From assembly GCA_963823675.1 (NCBI GenBank), contig CAWGMT010000015.1, forward strand, positions 62,001 through 126,000: a stretch of DNA of 64,000 nucleotides, written 5' to 3'. The notes under the pieces were generated by a model. The model was given only the letters and a program-made list of their open reading frames with translations, was not told the origin of the DNA and did no database searches. The stretch's first letter is position 1, and each line of letters opens with the position of its first letter. Below are positions 27,134 to 38,492 of the stretch, one piece after another. This stretch comes from CAWGMT01 sp963823675 (GTDB lineage Bacteria > Planctomycetota > Planctomycetia > Isosphaerales > Isosphaeraceae). The position numbers and the translations under genes are program-made.

Positions 27134-30100
27134 TCACTTGAGAGAACGGCTGAGTGGGCCGAGCACGGATCTCAGCCAGTACCAGACCCCTGGAAACGCG
27201 ACCAGGAAGACCGTCAGCGCTGGGATCAGCCGGACCAATATGTTCGACATGAACTCCCAGTCCTTGGACAACTCGTTGGGCTTGGTATGTGACACCCAAC
27301 TGACGAACTGGTCGCGGTCCACGAGAACATAGATGGTCAGGTTCGTCGCCAGAGCCACCACGATGAACGCCCAGAGCAGGGTCGCAGTGAACTGCTGGGG
27401 CTCAAAGGGAAAGCAAGTCGCGGCCACCAAGAGCAGTACCGGGCCGATCGTCAGTTCATGAGCCAGCCATCGAACCGCCAGCGCGTAGGGCCGCAGCCGC
27501 CGCACGAGGAAGAGCGAGAGGGCGTCCTCGACCGCATCCATGCGACGCCTGGTGTCGTCCGCATCCGATGTCCTCTCGCCACCACTCCCGGCTTGCGACG
27601 ATTCCGAGACGTCCTCGAACCGCCGACTTCCGGTATCCGATGTCCTCTCGCCGCCACTCCCGGCTTGCGGCTCGCCGCCCGGGCGGGCCGAGCCGAAGGC
27701 CCGCGAGAGCGGGAGAGTGTGCCAGTACCCAAGCAGCTCGGGCAAAGCTTTTTCGAGCCGGTGGACCGGCCCGGCCGGGCCCGCGTCGACCTCCGGAAGT
27801 TGCCCCGTAGCCTGCTTGAGCATCTCCCTGTCGGCGTCGAGATCGGAGTACGTGCGAACGAATCGGCCGAAGACGAGCCGCGCCCGTTCAGGCAACCCAT
27901 GAAGCGCGGCACCGAGCGGCAATCGTGCGACTTCGCCGAAAAGGGACAAGAGCTCCACGGCGAGGATCACGAACCGGGCCAAGAACCACGCGAGTATCCC
28001 CATGTTCACGCCGAGTATCACGATAAACGCGAGATTGTACCACGGATACTCAAGAGTGGAGACCGAGCGATGGTGGATCTCAATGAACGCCAGGACCAGG
28101 AACGCCACAACGAGGATCGCCGCGACGATCCCGATCCACGCCCAGCTTTGCCGTGACTTCAACCCGGTCACGAACGGCTTCGTTGAACAGAATGCCGCGT
28201 TCCGAGCCGTCGAGGATTCGCTGGAGCCGCTTGCCAAAAGAACCATGGCGGGCCAATGCCGCCGCGTCGAGCGAGGGGGCCTTTCGCACCCGTTGTCGGA
28301 GATCCAGCCACCTCAGCTCAAGAAAGCCCAGGGACAAAGAACACGCGCCAGAACCAGGACCGAGAGGATCGGCGAGACGCCGCTGGTGAGACTAACGTCG
28401 CGCAGAGCGAAGAGCACGCGCTCATTCTGGTCACTCCCCGAGAAGACGCACCTCCCGGCAAACACGATCATCGACACCACGATCAGGATCTGAAGTCCCA
28501 GTTGCGTCACGATCAGGCCGCGCGCGATCCTGCCGTTTGCACTCTCCACGAGGTTCCTCCAATTCGCGCGTCGGTACGGAAGCTGGCGGCGGAGTGCGCC
28601 CAAGCTTACGACCAGCATGACGAGAAGGTTCAGCCCCAGGAGCGTCAGTATGAAGCCGGTGGCGACGCGGTCCCAGAAATGATCGCTCAGGACCTCCCCG
28701 TGGTTGAGAATGATCCCGGCGCGCAGCATCAGGCCGGATGGCACGATGATCGACGCGGCGATCGAGATGATACACCACCGGGCCGCTGGGCTCTCGTCGT
28801 CCTTCGCCCTGACCCACGACCGCACAAACCGGCCGGGGATGTTCGCTTCGTCCACGGGCGGCCACACCCAGAGGAGGCCGAGCAAGATACCCAGTACACT
28901 TGTACCCATGGCGGCGAACTTGAAGAACATCGGGAAATTCAGGCCGAAACTCGCGTAATCCTGCCCGGCAAGTTTCCTGGTCTTTAGCGCCGGGATCAAC
29001 GAAATCGCTGGGGCGTCCCCATTTTTCAGCCCATCGAGAGGGACAGCCTGCAACGGCCACAGGTTCGATTGCCCGACTTGATTGATCCAGATGGCCGGCC
29101 TCGACTCCTTTTGGAGTTCATCGGCCCGAAATAATGGCGGGCCATAGGCCAGGAAGTTCTCCGCGTCGTCGGCAGTGATCGATAGCTCCGAACTATTCTT
29201 CGGACCGGCCTTGAGGAGCACCAGGGTCGCGTTGTAGCAACCCATGTCGGCGTCCGAGACGAAAAGGAGGCGCCGGCGGCGGCCATTAGCGGGATAGCTC
29301 CAGTTCTGCGCGAACGCGTCGAGAGGGTACGACGACGCGATGATCGCGCCGCGGAAATCGAGGGTGAACTCCGGGTCGGTGTAGCGTAGGTCGGCCCCAA
29401 TCAGGATGACCTGAACGTCGGGGCAGTGCTCGCGAATGAGGCCGGTCAGGAACAGGATGTCGAGCGGGTCGGTGGCCACGATTCCAACGTATCGGACTTC
29501 CTCGCGCGCGATCGTGGCGAGAATGTTCGCCATGATCAGGGAGTCCGAGGCTGTCGTCATCTCGGGTGTGAGCGAGGGCACCTGGTCGTGCGCCTCGGGC
29601 ACGTCGTCGATCGGGATCGCGACATGGCCGCGCTGCTGAGCGACGATCGGGTCGCGCTCTTTATCGGCCCCGCTCCCGCGCATCTGCGAGATGTGGAGTG
29701 GAAACGGAATGATCAGCCGGTTCTTTTCCTCTGGACGCCTGGCCCATCCCGAGTAGGCCGTGCCGCTTTCGGTGAGCAGGGCCACAGGCTCACTGTCCGC
29801 CTTGAATCCCCGGTTTTTTGACTGGAGCCACGCGACGACCTGGTTGAACACGAGTCCATCGGGGATCACGGTCGCCGTGAACCGGGCCCTGCCCTTGCCG
29901 ACGGCATTCTCGAATGCGGCCTTCGTCACATTGGTCGCCGAGCCGGTGCAGACCCAGAACTCCGGCCGCTTGGCCCCGCCTGGTGCCTGTGGTTGACTCT
30001 GGTCCCACTCTTTCAGGGTTCGAGCCAGCGATGCGGCTGAGCCCGAGAAGGTGGGCCCGATCACGCACAACCCCCGCGATGGGTCTTCCCGGTATTGTCC

Positions 30101-30790
30101 CAGTCGTCCAGCGATGTTCAGGGCCGTCCAGAGCGAGTCCTTGTCGACTCCCACGGTGGGCGTTTCGCCCACGAGCAGCAAGAGGCGCAGGGGTTTCGTC
30201 TTCTGGAGCAAGGCGTCATTCGATGCGTGGCGGAAGAGAATCGACCCGGGCTGTCCCGCACGATCGGTTGTCCCGGCCCCATCCCGATGCTCGATGGTAA
30301 GCCGCCAGGAACCCGCCGGAGCGGAGGCCGGTGCGCCCGTCGAGGCCGGCTCCGGCTCTGCCCAGGGCAGATGGAACTGGTCCAGGACGTAATCATCCGA
30401 CTCGACCGCCCGTCGAATCGCTTCCAGCATCGTGTCGAACATCGTTGCGACGCGGGTGCGCTTCGGGTCGGGGAGCGTGGCGATCATCACTTCGACGTGA
30501 TAGCCGGACAGAAGCTGGTCGAGACCGACAGGCTTCTGCCGACCTTCGTCCGGGCCGTGCACGAGCAGATAATCGTAAAGAGGGCCAAGAGCACCCTGGG
30601 CAGAAGCCGCCAAGGCCCCGGCGCCCTGCTCGCTCGTCGGCACCTGGACCGTCGTGCCCTTGGCCGGCTCCGACCTGGGCGGCGCATACACGCTGACCAA
30701 GGCCAGCAAGGCAAGCACGACGACGATCGGACCGCTCGTGCCAAGCGCGGCGAGCGGCCAGCCCGACGTTGGTAGCTTATTCTCGGCCAT
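27134..30790 (-). CDS. Large receptor-like membrane protein, two frameshifts
   Basis: A protein of about 1218 residues that I do not recognise. An N-terminal membrane segment (GPIVVVLALLALVSVYAPP) is followed by about 560 extracytoplasmic residues with alternating alpha/beta character (LCVIGPTFSGSAASLARTL; RYVGIVATDPLDILFLTGLI; LLFVSDADMGCYNATLVLL), reminiscent of periplasmic-binding or receptor-ligand folds. Then come four membrane segments, a cytosolic stretch (LRWLDLRQRVRKAPSL), two more segments, a helical region and two last segments. Frame changes are needed near 28335 and 28150. A 35-bp repeat pair lies in the C-terminal soluble part. ATG 30790 is preferred to GTG 30799. The role may be ligand sensing, by inference only. 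Confidence 0.7.
27563..27669 (-). repeat. 35-bp repeat pair inside the membrane protein gene
   Basis: Two 35-base copies at 27563-27597 and 27635-27669 differ at one base and are spaced 72 bases, so the frame is kept. They code for QAGSGGERTSD twice. The sequence between the copies is unrelated. Confidence 0.85.
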
Positions 30791-31041
30791 CTCATCCACG
30801 CTAGAATGGCAGTTGTGGTTGCGGAGATGTTGCCAATATAAACCGATCCTCGGTGGGTCGCCACGAGTCAGATTCTTTCCCGAAGGGTTCCAGGTTGGGC
30901 CAAGATTGTCGCAATCCCGATCCTGCTTTTGTCGATCGGGTGGTTCCAGCTAGTGCTCTTCGCCTGCCGCATACTAGCGGCCCGCTTTTTCCCTGACTAT
31001 AATTCCAAAATTACTCAAAGTTTCCGGGGGGGATATTGGCC

Positions 31042-33816
31042 ATGCGTCACGCGATTGTTTTCGGGTGGGTTTTCGTGGGCGGGCTTGTTGCGGCGGCGGA
31101 GCCGCCTAAATTCGGCAGCGGGGGAACTGTCAAGGTCGCCTCGATCGAGGGGGTGACCGAGTACCGGCTTGCCAACGGGGCACGGGTGCTGCTTTTTCCG
31201 GAAGAGTCGCGGCCGACCGTGACCGTGAACTTGACCGTGCTGGTCGGCAGCCGCCACGAAGGCTACGGTGAATCGGGCATGGCTCACCTGCTCGAGCACA
31301 TGGTCTTCAAGGGCACGCCCGGCCACCCGCAGGTGCCGAAGGCGCTGCGCGATCATGGGGCCAGCTTCAATGGCACCACGAATACGGATCGCACCAACTA
31401 TTTCGAGACCATGCCCGCGACCGACGCAAACCTCGAGTTCGGCATTGCTCTCGAATCCGATCGGCTGGTCAACAGCTTCGTCAAGGGCGAGGACCTGCTT
31501 TCGGAAATGACAGTCGTGCGCAACGAGTTCGAACGCGGCGAGAACAACCCCGCCTCGGTGCTCAACCAGCGGATTCACGCCGCGGCCTACGAATGGCACA
31601 ACTACGGCAAATCCACCATCGGCAGCCGTGCCGACATCGAGCGAGTGCCGATCGAAAACCTCCAGGCCTTTTACAAGAAGTATTATCAGCCGGACAACGT
31701 CGTCTTGATCGTGGCCGGCAAGTTCGAGGAGGCGAAGGCCCTCGCCCTGGTGGAAAAATATCTGGGCTCGATCCCCAGACCTACTCGCAAGCTCGACGCG
31801 ACTTATACCGAGGAACCGGCGCAAGATGGCGAACGCACCGTCACGCTGCGCCGGGTTGGCACGGTCGCCTCGGCGGGCGTCGCCTATCACGTCCCCGCGG
31901 CCTCCCATGCCGACTGGGCGCCGCTCACTCTCTTAGGCGGCATCATCTCGCAATCGCCCAACGGCCGGTTGCACAAGGCCCTGGTCGAGTCGAAGCTGGC
32001 CACTATCGCCAACGCCCGGTCGGATAACGAGCACGATCCCGGCCTCTTCTTTGCGTCAGCGTCTTGCTCGCCCGAGAAGCTCGAAGCCGTGCGCGACGCC
32101 CTGGTGCAGACGCTCGAATCCCTGGGCGCCGTGCCGTTTACCGACGACGAGGTGAACAAGGCGAAAATTCGCAGCAAGCGGAGCGCGGAAATGCTCCAGT
32201 CGAACAGCCAGGGGATGTCACAGGCTTTGAGCTCGTCGTCGAGCCAAGGCGACTGGCGGCTGCACTTTATCCAGCGCGATCGCGTCGCCGCCGTGACCGC
32301 GGCCGACGTCAACCGGGTGGCCAAGACCTATTTCCAGAAGCCCAACCGCACGGTCGGTCTGTATATCCCGGCCAGCGAATCGACGCGTCTGGCGGTGCCG
32401 AGCGCTCCCGCCATCGACCTGGTCGTGAAGGATTACAAGGGCGGCACCGTGGAGACGGCGGGCGAAGCCTTCGACCCCTCACCCGCCAATCTGGATTCCC
32501 GAATTCAGGTCATAAGCGAAACGGGCTTCAAGGCCGGCCTCTTGCCCAAGAAGAATCGCGGCCAGACCGTCTCGCTCGTATTGACCTTGCACTACGGCAA
32601 CGAAGAGTCACTCAAGGGCCAGACGACGGCGGCCGGAATGCTTCCCGGCCTGATGATGGCCGGAACCAAGAAACACGATCGCCAGGCCCTCCGTGAGGAG
32701 CTTGAATCGCTGGGCATCCGCATCGGTACCGGCGGCGGTGGCGGCGGCCGGGGCGGTCGCGGCGGTCGCGGCGGGGGCGGGGGCGCAGGGGCCGCGGGGC
32801 AACTGACGTTCTCTGTCCAGGCAAAACGGGACACCCTGCCGCAGGCGCTAGGGCTCCTGGGCGAGATCCTCCGCCAGCCGGCCTTCCCCGCCAGCGAGTT
32901 CGAAACCTCGAAGCTCCGCATGGCCTCCATGCTCTCGGCCGGACGCACCGAGCCCAACGCCCTCGCGCGAAACAAGCTTAGCCGCGCCCTCTCGCCATAC
33001 TCGAAGGATGACGTGCGTTACGCGCCGACGCTCGAGGAAACAGTCGAACGCGCCAAGCACGTCACACTCGAACAGATCAAGACGCTTTACGAGACCCAGA
33101 TCGGCGGCTCGCACGCCGAGCTGGCCGTCGTGGGCGACTTCGACCCGGAGAGCACGCTGCGGCTGGTGAGGGAAATGCTGGCCGGATGGGAATCGAAGGT
33201 GCCGTACCGCCGTATCGACCGCAGGGTCGCCGACAAGGCGACGGGATTGAAGGAGGACATCATCACGCCCGACAAGTCGAACGCGGAATACCTCGCGGGG
33301 CTTTCGTTCCCGGTTTCGGACAGCGACCCGGACTACCCCGCGCTGCGGATCGGCAACTTGATATTCGGCGGCAGCACGCTGGCCTCGCGGATCGGCGACC
33401 GAATTCGCCAAAAGGAGGGTCTTTCCTACGGTGCGACCTCGTCGCTGGTTGCTTCGTCTCGCGATCCGGTGGGCTCAATGACGGTCACCGTCAGCACCAA
33501 CCCGGCGAATATCAACAAGGTCGCCGCCGCGGTCATGGAGGAACTGGAGCGGTTCCTCAAGGACGGCCCGACGGAAAAGGAAGTCGCCGATGCGAAACAA
33601 GCGTTCGTGGAATCCCAGAAAGTGGGCCGCACCGCGGATCCGGCGATCGCCGGGCAGATCGTGTCGAACCTGAACACGGGCCGTACGTTCGCCTTCACCG
33701 CCGACCAGGAAAAGGCGATTCTCGCCCTCACTCCAGCCAAGATCGCCGAGGCTTTCCGCAAGCACGTCGATCCCAAGAAACTGGTGATCATCCGCGCGGG
33801 AGATTTTCAAAAATAG
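31042..33816 (+). CDS. M16 family zinc peptidase, two-unit
   Basis: A 924-residue secreted or periplasmic metallopeptidase with a signal peptide (IVFGWVFVGGLVAAA). The zinc motif HLLEH is at residues 82-86, with a distal Glu in the region RGENNPASVL. A second M16 unit from about residue 495 has no HXXEH and should be the non-catalytic half of the clamp. Between them, a Gly/Arg-rich loop (residues of about 563-583) is coded by GGC/GGT repeats. ATG 31042 follows GGGGGGA. Family members degrade peptides or process exported proteins. The divergent neighbour begins 250 bases away. Confidence 0.93.
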   Translation: MRHAIVFGWVFVGGLVAAAEPPKFGSGGTVKVASIEGVTEYRLANGARVLLFPEESRPTVTVNLTVLVGSRHEGYGESGMAHLLEHMVFKGTPGHPQVPKALRDHGASFNGTTNTDRTNYFETMPATDANLEFGIALESDRLVNSFVKGEDLLSEMTVVRNEFERGENNPASVLNQRIHAAAYEWHNYGKSTIGSRADIERVPIENLQAFYKKYYQPDNVVLIVAGKFEEAKALALVEKYLGSIPRPTRKLDATYTEEPAQDGERTVTLRRVGTVASAGVAYHVPAASHADWAPLTLLGGIISQSPNGRLHKALVESKLATIANARSDNEHDPGLFFASASCSPEKLEAVRDALVQTLESLGAVPFTDDEVNKAKIRSKRSAEMLQSNSQGMSQALSSSSSQGDWRLHFIQRDRVAAVTAADVNRVAKTYFQKPNRTVGLYIPASESTRLAVPSAPAIDLVVKDYKGGTVETAGEAFDPSPANLDSRIQVISETGFKAGLLPKKNRGQTVSLVLTLHYGNEESLKGQTTAAGMLPGLMMAGTKKHDRQALREELESLGIRIGTGGGGGGRGGRGGRGGGGGAGAAGQLTFSVQAKRDTLPQALGLLGEILRQPAFPASEFETSKLRMASMLSAGRTEPNALARNKLSRALSPYSKDDVRYAPTLEETVERAKHVTLEQIKTLYETQIGGSHAELAVVGDFDPESTLRLVREMLAGWESKVPYRRIDRRVADKATGLKEDIITPDKSNAEYLAGLSFPVSDSDPDYPALRIGNLIFGGSTLASRIGDRIRQKEGLSYGATSSLVASSRDPVGSMTVTVSTNPANINKVAAAVMEELERFLKDGPTEKEVADAKQAFVESQKVGRTADPAIAGQIVSNLNTGRTFAFTADQEKAILALTPAKIAEAFRKHVDPKKLVIIRAGDFQK

Positions 33817-33840
33817 TTGGAAGCGGCGGAGCCACAACCA

Positions 33841-34110
33841 AGGGATCGGGGGACGGAGCCCCCTCCTACAGAGACTCCTTCGCCGGTCGACAACCGGTAG
33901 GAGGATCGGGGGACAGAGCCCCCTCCAACAGACACACCTTCGCCGGTCGACAACCGGTAGGAGGATCGGGGGACAGAGCCCCCTCCTACAGAAACACGTT
34001 CGGCGGTCGACAACCGGTAGGAGAATCGGGGGACAGAGCCCCCTCCTACAGAGACACGTTCGGCGGTCGACAACCGGTAGGAGGATCCGGGGCCAGAGCC
34101 CTTTCGTTCC
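33841..34110 (+). repeat. 60-bp tandem repeat array, four units plus a partial
   Basis: Units begin at 33841, 33901, 33961 and 34021, with a decayed partial at 34081; the period is exactly 60 bases. Each holds two palindromes, GGGGGACAGAGCCCCC and CCGGTCGACAACCGG. The array fills most of the gap between the M16 stop and the next gene. A single related copy lies inverted at 26954-27001. Confidence 0.92.
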
Positions 34111-34156
34111 GAGGCCCGCATTCGACAGGGCCCGATGACCTGAAAGGAGCAGCAGC

Positions 34157-36827
34157 ATGGTCGCGCACGTCATTCCCATGGTCGCCGCGTTTCTCGCGTT
34201 TCAAGCCGAAGCATCCGTGGTCGTCCACGGCGTCGTCCTCGATCCGCGCGGGAAGCCCCTCGCCAAGGCGGACGTCGCGGTCGCGGTCGCGGCGCTGTTC
34301 TGAACCAATCGTGTCCGATCCTCGCGCGGACGTCCAGCGGCGCGGAGGGGGCATTTCGCCTGGAAGTACCGCGTCATTGGTTCTCTCGGCCCGCGACGTT
34401 CCTTTCTCTCTGGGCCTATCATCCAGAATTCGCCGTCGGCGTGCGACGCGTCGAGAAGCCGGCCGACGGGCCAACGCCGACAGTCTCGATCTCCCTGGCC
34501 GAGCCGTCGAAGCGGACGTTCTCTGTTCTCGGTGCCGACAAGATGCCGATGGCCGGTGTCCGCCTGTGCCCACGACTTTACAATGGCGGCGGCGCGTCCC
34601 TGATCCAGACGCCGGACGAGTGGACCGAGCGGCTGACGGTGCGCACCGATGACCATGGCATTGCGACCCTGAGGTATCTACCACCAGGGCTACAGCCGGT
34701 CACGATGCGGGTCGCCGGGCCGGGATTTGCCAGCCACACTGTTCCCCTCGCCGTTCGCGGCCGCACTCTTGACGACTCCCTGACTCTCGGCCACCCCTCG
34801 CGATTAGTCGGCGTGATCAGGACGGCAGAGGGGCATCCGGTGGCCGGAGCGGAGCTCGAGGTTTGGGCGCAGAACCGACGCGTCATGCCGAGGGCACCAC
34901 GCTCAACCTTGACCCTGACCGACCCGCCGAATCGGATCGTGTTCGATTCGGGCCCCGTTCGCACCGGGTCTGACGGCGCGTTCCAGACGCCGCCACAGCT
35001 CCTGACCGGATTGATGTATCGGGTGGTTGTTCGCCACGACGGCTTCGAGCCGGCCGCTTCCGACTGGGGCACTTTGGAGACGGTGCGCTCAGCGGTGCCA
35101 CCGATCCGGCTCCGGCCGTTGCGCAAGATTACGGGCCAGATCCGGGACCGCGCGGGGAGCCCGGTGAGGGGCGCACGGGTCTTCATGGCGGGAGGGCGCC
35201 CGTCAAGCACGACCGATTCTGAGGGCCGGTTTGCGCTCGAGAACGTCAAGCCGGGCCGGAGCTTCGTCCTGGCCGAAGCCGCGGGGTTTCGTTTCGCGGG
35301 CTGCCCGGTCAACCCGGCTTCACAGTCCGGCGGACTCGCCTTGACAGTGAGCCGGACCAGCGAGCCCCCCGAGCGCCCGATGACGACGCTGCCCGGCGCC
35401 ATAACGACCGAGAGGTCCCGAGCACTTGCCCGGCGACTACTCGAGCCGTGCATCGAGTTCGCCATCGGGAAAGACGACCCGCAGGCCGAGTTGCAGACGT
35501 TGCAGGCCTTGGCCAAACTCGACCCGGCACGAACACTCGAGCTCTTGCAAGAGGCAAAGATCGACTCGCATCCGTATCGCGGTGGGGTGCTTTTCGGCGT
35601 CGCGGAGAGATTGGCGGTGGATGACCTGGTTGAAGCCGAAGCGGTGCTTAACTCGAACCGGGATCCGGTGGCCGGAGGACGGGTGCTGCTTGCCAGGGCC
35701 CTGCCTGCTTCCGACCGGGTGCGGAAGAGCGCGCTTCTCGATCGGGCCACGGTCGAAATCCGTGCGGCGCCGGATGGGCCTTACAAGATCTCGGTAATGG
35801 GCGGGATCGCCGATTGCCGGCTCGACCTCGGTGAGGTCGAGAAGGCGCGCGCTGTTTCGCGACGCGCTCAAAATGGTCGAGGCCCAACCACCCATGACCC
35901 GAGGTCAACTGGGCCCGTTCCTGGCCAAGCTGGCGCGCGTCGAGCCTGACAAGGCGATGTCGCTCATCGAGAGTGTGCGCCAACCGGCGACTCGCCTGCT
36001 GGCCTACGCCGAGGCGGCCAACGCCCTCGCGATCGAACATCCGGGCCAGGCGGAGCGTTACTACGACCGCCTCGAGAATGCGAACCGGCCAAACTTCCAC
36101 GCCAGGAAGTCGTTTGTGGCGATGCAGCTTTGTCGAGCCATGGCACGCAGCGACGCGCCCCGCGCCCGGCGGATCGCCGCGGCCCTCGAGACTCGTGAAG
36201 AGCGAGCCTGCGCCTGGGCATGCCTGGCGGCCGGTCTGGCCGGCCGCGACCAGGCCGGCGCCCGCGAGGCGCTGGAGCGGGCGATCCATGAGATCGATGA
36301 CTTGCTGAAACCCCCGACAACACCAGGGCAAGTCGATCCGAACAACTCGGTCCATGGAGGCCTCGTCTTCAATCTGGCCCCGGCCGGCGCAATCCTGCCG
36401 ATGGTCGAAAAAGTGGACCCGGATCGGGTGCCGGAAGTCTTCTGGCGCGGTGGCGCTGGTGCCGGAATTCGACCCCGTCGGCGACGATTTCCTCGAGAAC
36501 AACGTGATCGCCGCCCAGGTCTGTCTCTTCTCACGCTACGACCGCCAGGCGGCTTCGATTCTGTTCGAGCCGGTGCGACGCGCCACGAGCGGCCGAATTC
36601 AAGACAGTTCTGCTCCTCTTGGGTTTCCGGTCGTCCGGGCCTGGCTGTGCTTGGATCCAGAAGCCATCGTCAAGCTGGTCGAAGCGACCCCGATTGCGAA
36701 TGAGTTCGGCACGGGTCTCTCAAGCAATAAGGGGCGTCTCGCCTTGGTGGAATTTCTGTTAACACCGTCAAGTCAAGTCTGGAACGACATTTGGCCAATG
36801 GTCGCGCACGTGCCGCTCGACGAGTGA
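34157..36827 (+). CDS. Carboxypeptidase regulatory-like domain protein, three frameshifts
   Basis: The ATG at 34157 follows AAAGGAG and gives a signal peptide (VIPMVAAFLAFQAEASV), then VVHGVVLDPRGKPLAKADV, a first carboxypeptidase regulatory-like (transthyretin-like) unit. More such units follow (RLVGVIRTAEGHPVAGAEL; ITGQIRDRAGSPVRGARVF). From about residue 410 the protein is helical, with TPR-like pairs (RALARRLLEPCIEFAI; AERYYDRLENANRP). Frame changes are needed at about 34290 (-1), 35850 (+1, in GCGCGCGC) and 36443 (+1). The last frame ends VEFLLTPSSQVWNDIW and TGA at 36827. Exported, function unknown. Confidence 0.7.
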
Positions 36828-37038
36828 TCGCGGCGGTCCCGGCTGCTCGGGCGGCGTAACTTGTTGAACAGGTCCACCTCGCCCGACGCCACCGACGGAA
36901 CGTCTTGCATCGTCGCCGCGACCGCTGGCCCAGCCCGCAGTCAGCTATTGTCCCCTCGCCATGCAAGCGCATACCATACCTCTGGTGAATCGGCACGATT
37001 CCAGAGCCTGCGCGCGAGGACTTGGCGAGAACCCCGAA

Positions 37039-37968
37039 ATGTTCAAATGGCTAGGGCGCCGGAAGAGCCCCGCTGTGCCGGCCCAGTTGGATGCCGCGGC
37101 GATCGTTCGGCGCGCGCGGAGGCTGCGGTTCCGGGTCAGGCCCGACGCCGTTTCGCAGCTCTCCGGCGCCTATCACGGCGCGCGGCCGGGGATCGGGCTG
37201 ACGTTCGCCGAGCTGCGCGCCTACGAGCCGGGCGATGACGTCAGGCACCTGGACTGGAACGTGACGGCTCGCCAGGGGCGCCCGTTTGTGCGCCGGTTCG
37301 TCGAGGAGCGATCCCTCTGTCTCTGGCTGGTTGTCAACGTGTCGGCAAGCATGCGGTTTGGTCCCGAGCGGGCGACCAAGGCCGATCGAGCCGCCCAGGC
37401 CGCGGCCTTGCTGGCAACCGCGGCAATCCAGAACGGGGACCGCGTCGGGCTGGTCTTGATTAGTGATCGGATCGAGCTCGAGCTGCCGCCGGCCGGCGGA
37501 GTGCGGCATCTCTCGCAACTGGTGCGAGCACTCGTGGCCACACCGACTTCCTCGTCCAGGACCCGGCTGGGAGTCGCACTGGCCCGGGTGCGGCGGACGG
37601 CCCGACGCGCCATGATCGTCGTGATCAGCGACTTCTTGACGGACGAGCCCGCCGGCACGTGGCGCCGGGCCGCGCGCCGGCACGACACGATCGCTCTGCG
37701 GGTTGTCGATCCCCGCGAAGCCTCGCTGCCGGCTGCCGGCCTGCTCGCTCTCGAAGAAGCCGAAAGCGGCTCGGTTCGCATCGTCGACTCGAGCTCGTCT
37801 CGCGTGCAGAAGCACTACGCGGGGGCCGCGGCCGCCCTCGCCCACGACTTTCAGCGCTGGTGTGCCAATTCGGGCGTTCAAGCATTCACGCTCGGCACCG
37901 AGGTCGATCCGATCGTCCCCTTGATCGAGCTCTTCGCCCGGCGGGCCGCGCGTCGAGGTGGCTCGTGA
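37039..37968 (+). CDS. DUF58 family protein
   Basis: A 309-residue protein with the DUF58 core AYEPGDDVRHLDWNVTAR and GRPFVRRFVEER, then a von Willebrand A-like fold (LWLVVNVSASMRFG with a partial MIDAS DxSxS replaced by NVSAS). DUF58 proteins usually act with a MoxR AAA ATPase in assembly of metal enzymes or envelope functions. No moxR gene is in the window. ATG 37039 is chosen because the family starts shortly after it. The stop overlaps the next start (GTGA). Confidence 0.88.
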   Translation: MFKWLGRRKSPAVPAQLDAAAIVRRARRLRFRVRPDAVSQLSGAYHGARPGIGLTFAELRAYEPGDDVRHLDWNVTARQGRPFVRRFVEERSLCLWLVVNVSASMRFGPERATKADRAAQAAALLATAAIQNGDRVGLVLISDRIELELPPAGGVRHLSQLVRALVATPTSSSRTRLGVALARVRRTARRAMIVVISDFLTDEPAGTWRRAARRHDTIALRVVDPREASLPAAGLLALEEAESGSVRIVDSSSSRVQKHYAGAAAALAHDFQRWCANSGVQAFTLGTEVDPIVPLIELFARRAARRGGS

Positions 37969-38492
37969 ACGTGACGGCTCCCCGGGGCCTGATTCCACCC
38001 CGCCCCAATCTCGGGCCCGAACCATGGCAAAAGACGCAGCCGATGCCGGCAGTCTATTTCGTGCTCGCCCTTCTCTTCATCCTGTCTTCGGCGGCACTGT
38101 ACGGGGCGTGGCGGCATCGCCGCGGCGTTCGCGCCAGGGCGGCAAAACGGCCGCTCGTCGAGCGTCCCGATGCGACCCCGCGCCAGCGATTGATCGGGCT
38201 CTGGGGATCAGTGCGCGATGCGCTCACCGACCGGCTCGGCGCATCCTACCGGGCCCGGACGACCGAGGAGCTCGCCGGCGACCAAGAGCTCGCCGAACTT
38301 CTCGGCGTGGAGCTCTGCCAGCAGTTGATCCATTTTCTCGATCAGATCGACCGGCTCAAATTCGCCCCGGTACGGACGCAGAACGAGCAGCACGCGCGAG
38401 CAGGAGCTGGTCGAGTGGGAGCCTCGGGTCAAAAACCTGATAACGCAAATCCGAGACAGGCCGTCCGGGAAAGCGGACGCAAAGCGGACTGA
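37965..38492 (+). CDS. Single-pass membrane protein coupled to DUF58
   Basis: GTG at 37965 overlaps the DUF58 stop, so the two are translated together. One hydrophobic segment (AVYFVLALLFILSSAALYGA) is followed by a basic stretch and a soluble helical part (TTEELAGDQELAELLGVELC, QQLIHFLDQIDRLKFAPV). In DUF58/MoxR gene sets, small membrane proteins of this size commonly follow. After about 38390 another frame gives a more protein-like end (EQELVEWEPRVKNLITQIR) running to TGA at 38544, so a frame change is likely. The 3' end overlaps the convergent gene. Confidence 0.65.
   Translation: MNVTAPRGLIPPRPNLGPEPWQKTQPMPAVYFVLALLFILSSAALYGAWRHRRGVRARAAKRPLVERPDATPRQRLIGLWGSVRDALTDRLGASYRARTTEELAGDQELAELLGVELCQQLIHFLDQIDRLKFAPVRTQNEQHARAGAGRVGASGQKPDNANPRQAVRESGRKAD

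Noticed and set aside
33841..34110. A CRISPR array
   Set aside because: Units are contiguous 60-bp copies with no unique spacers and no cas genes nearby.
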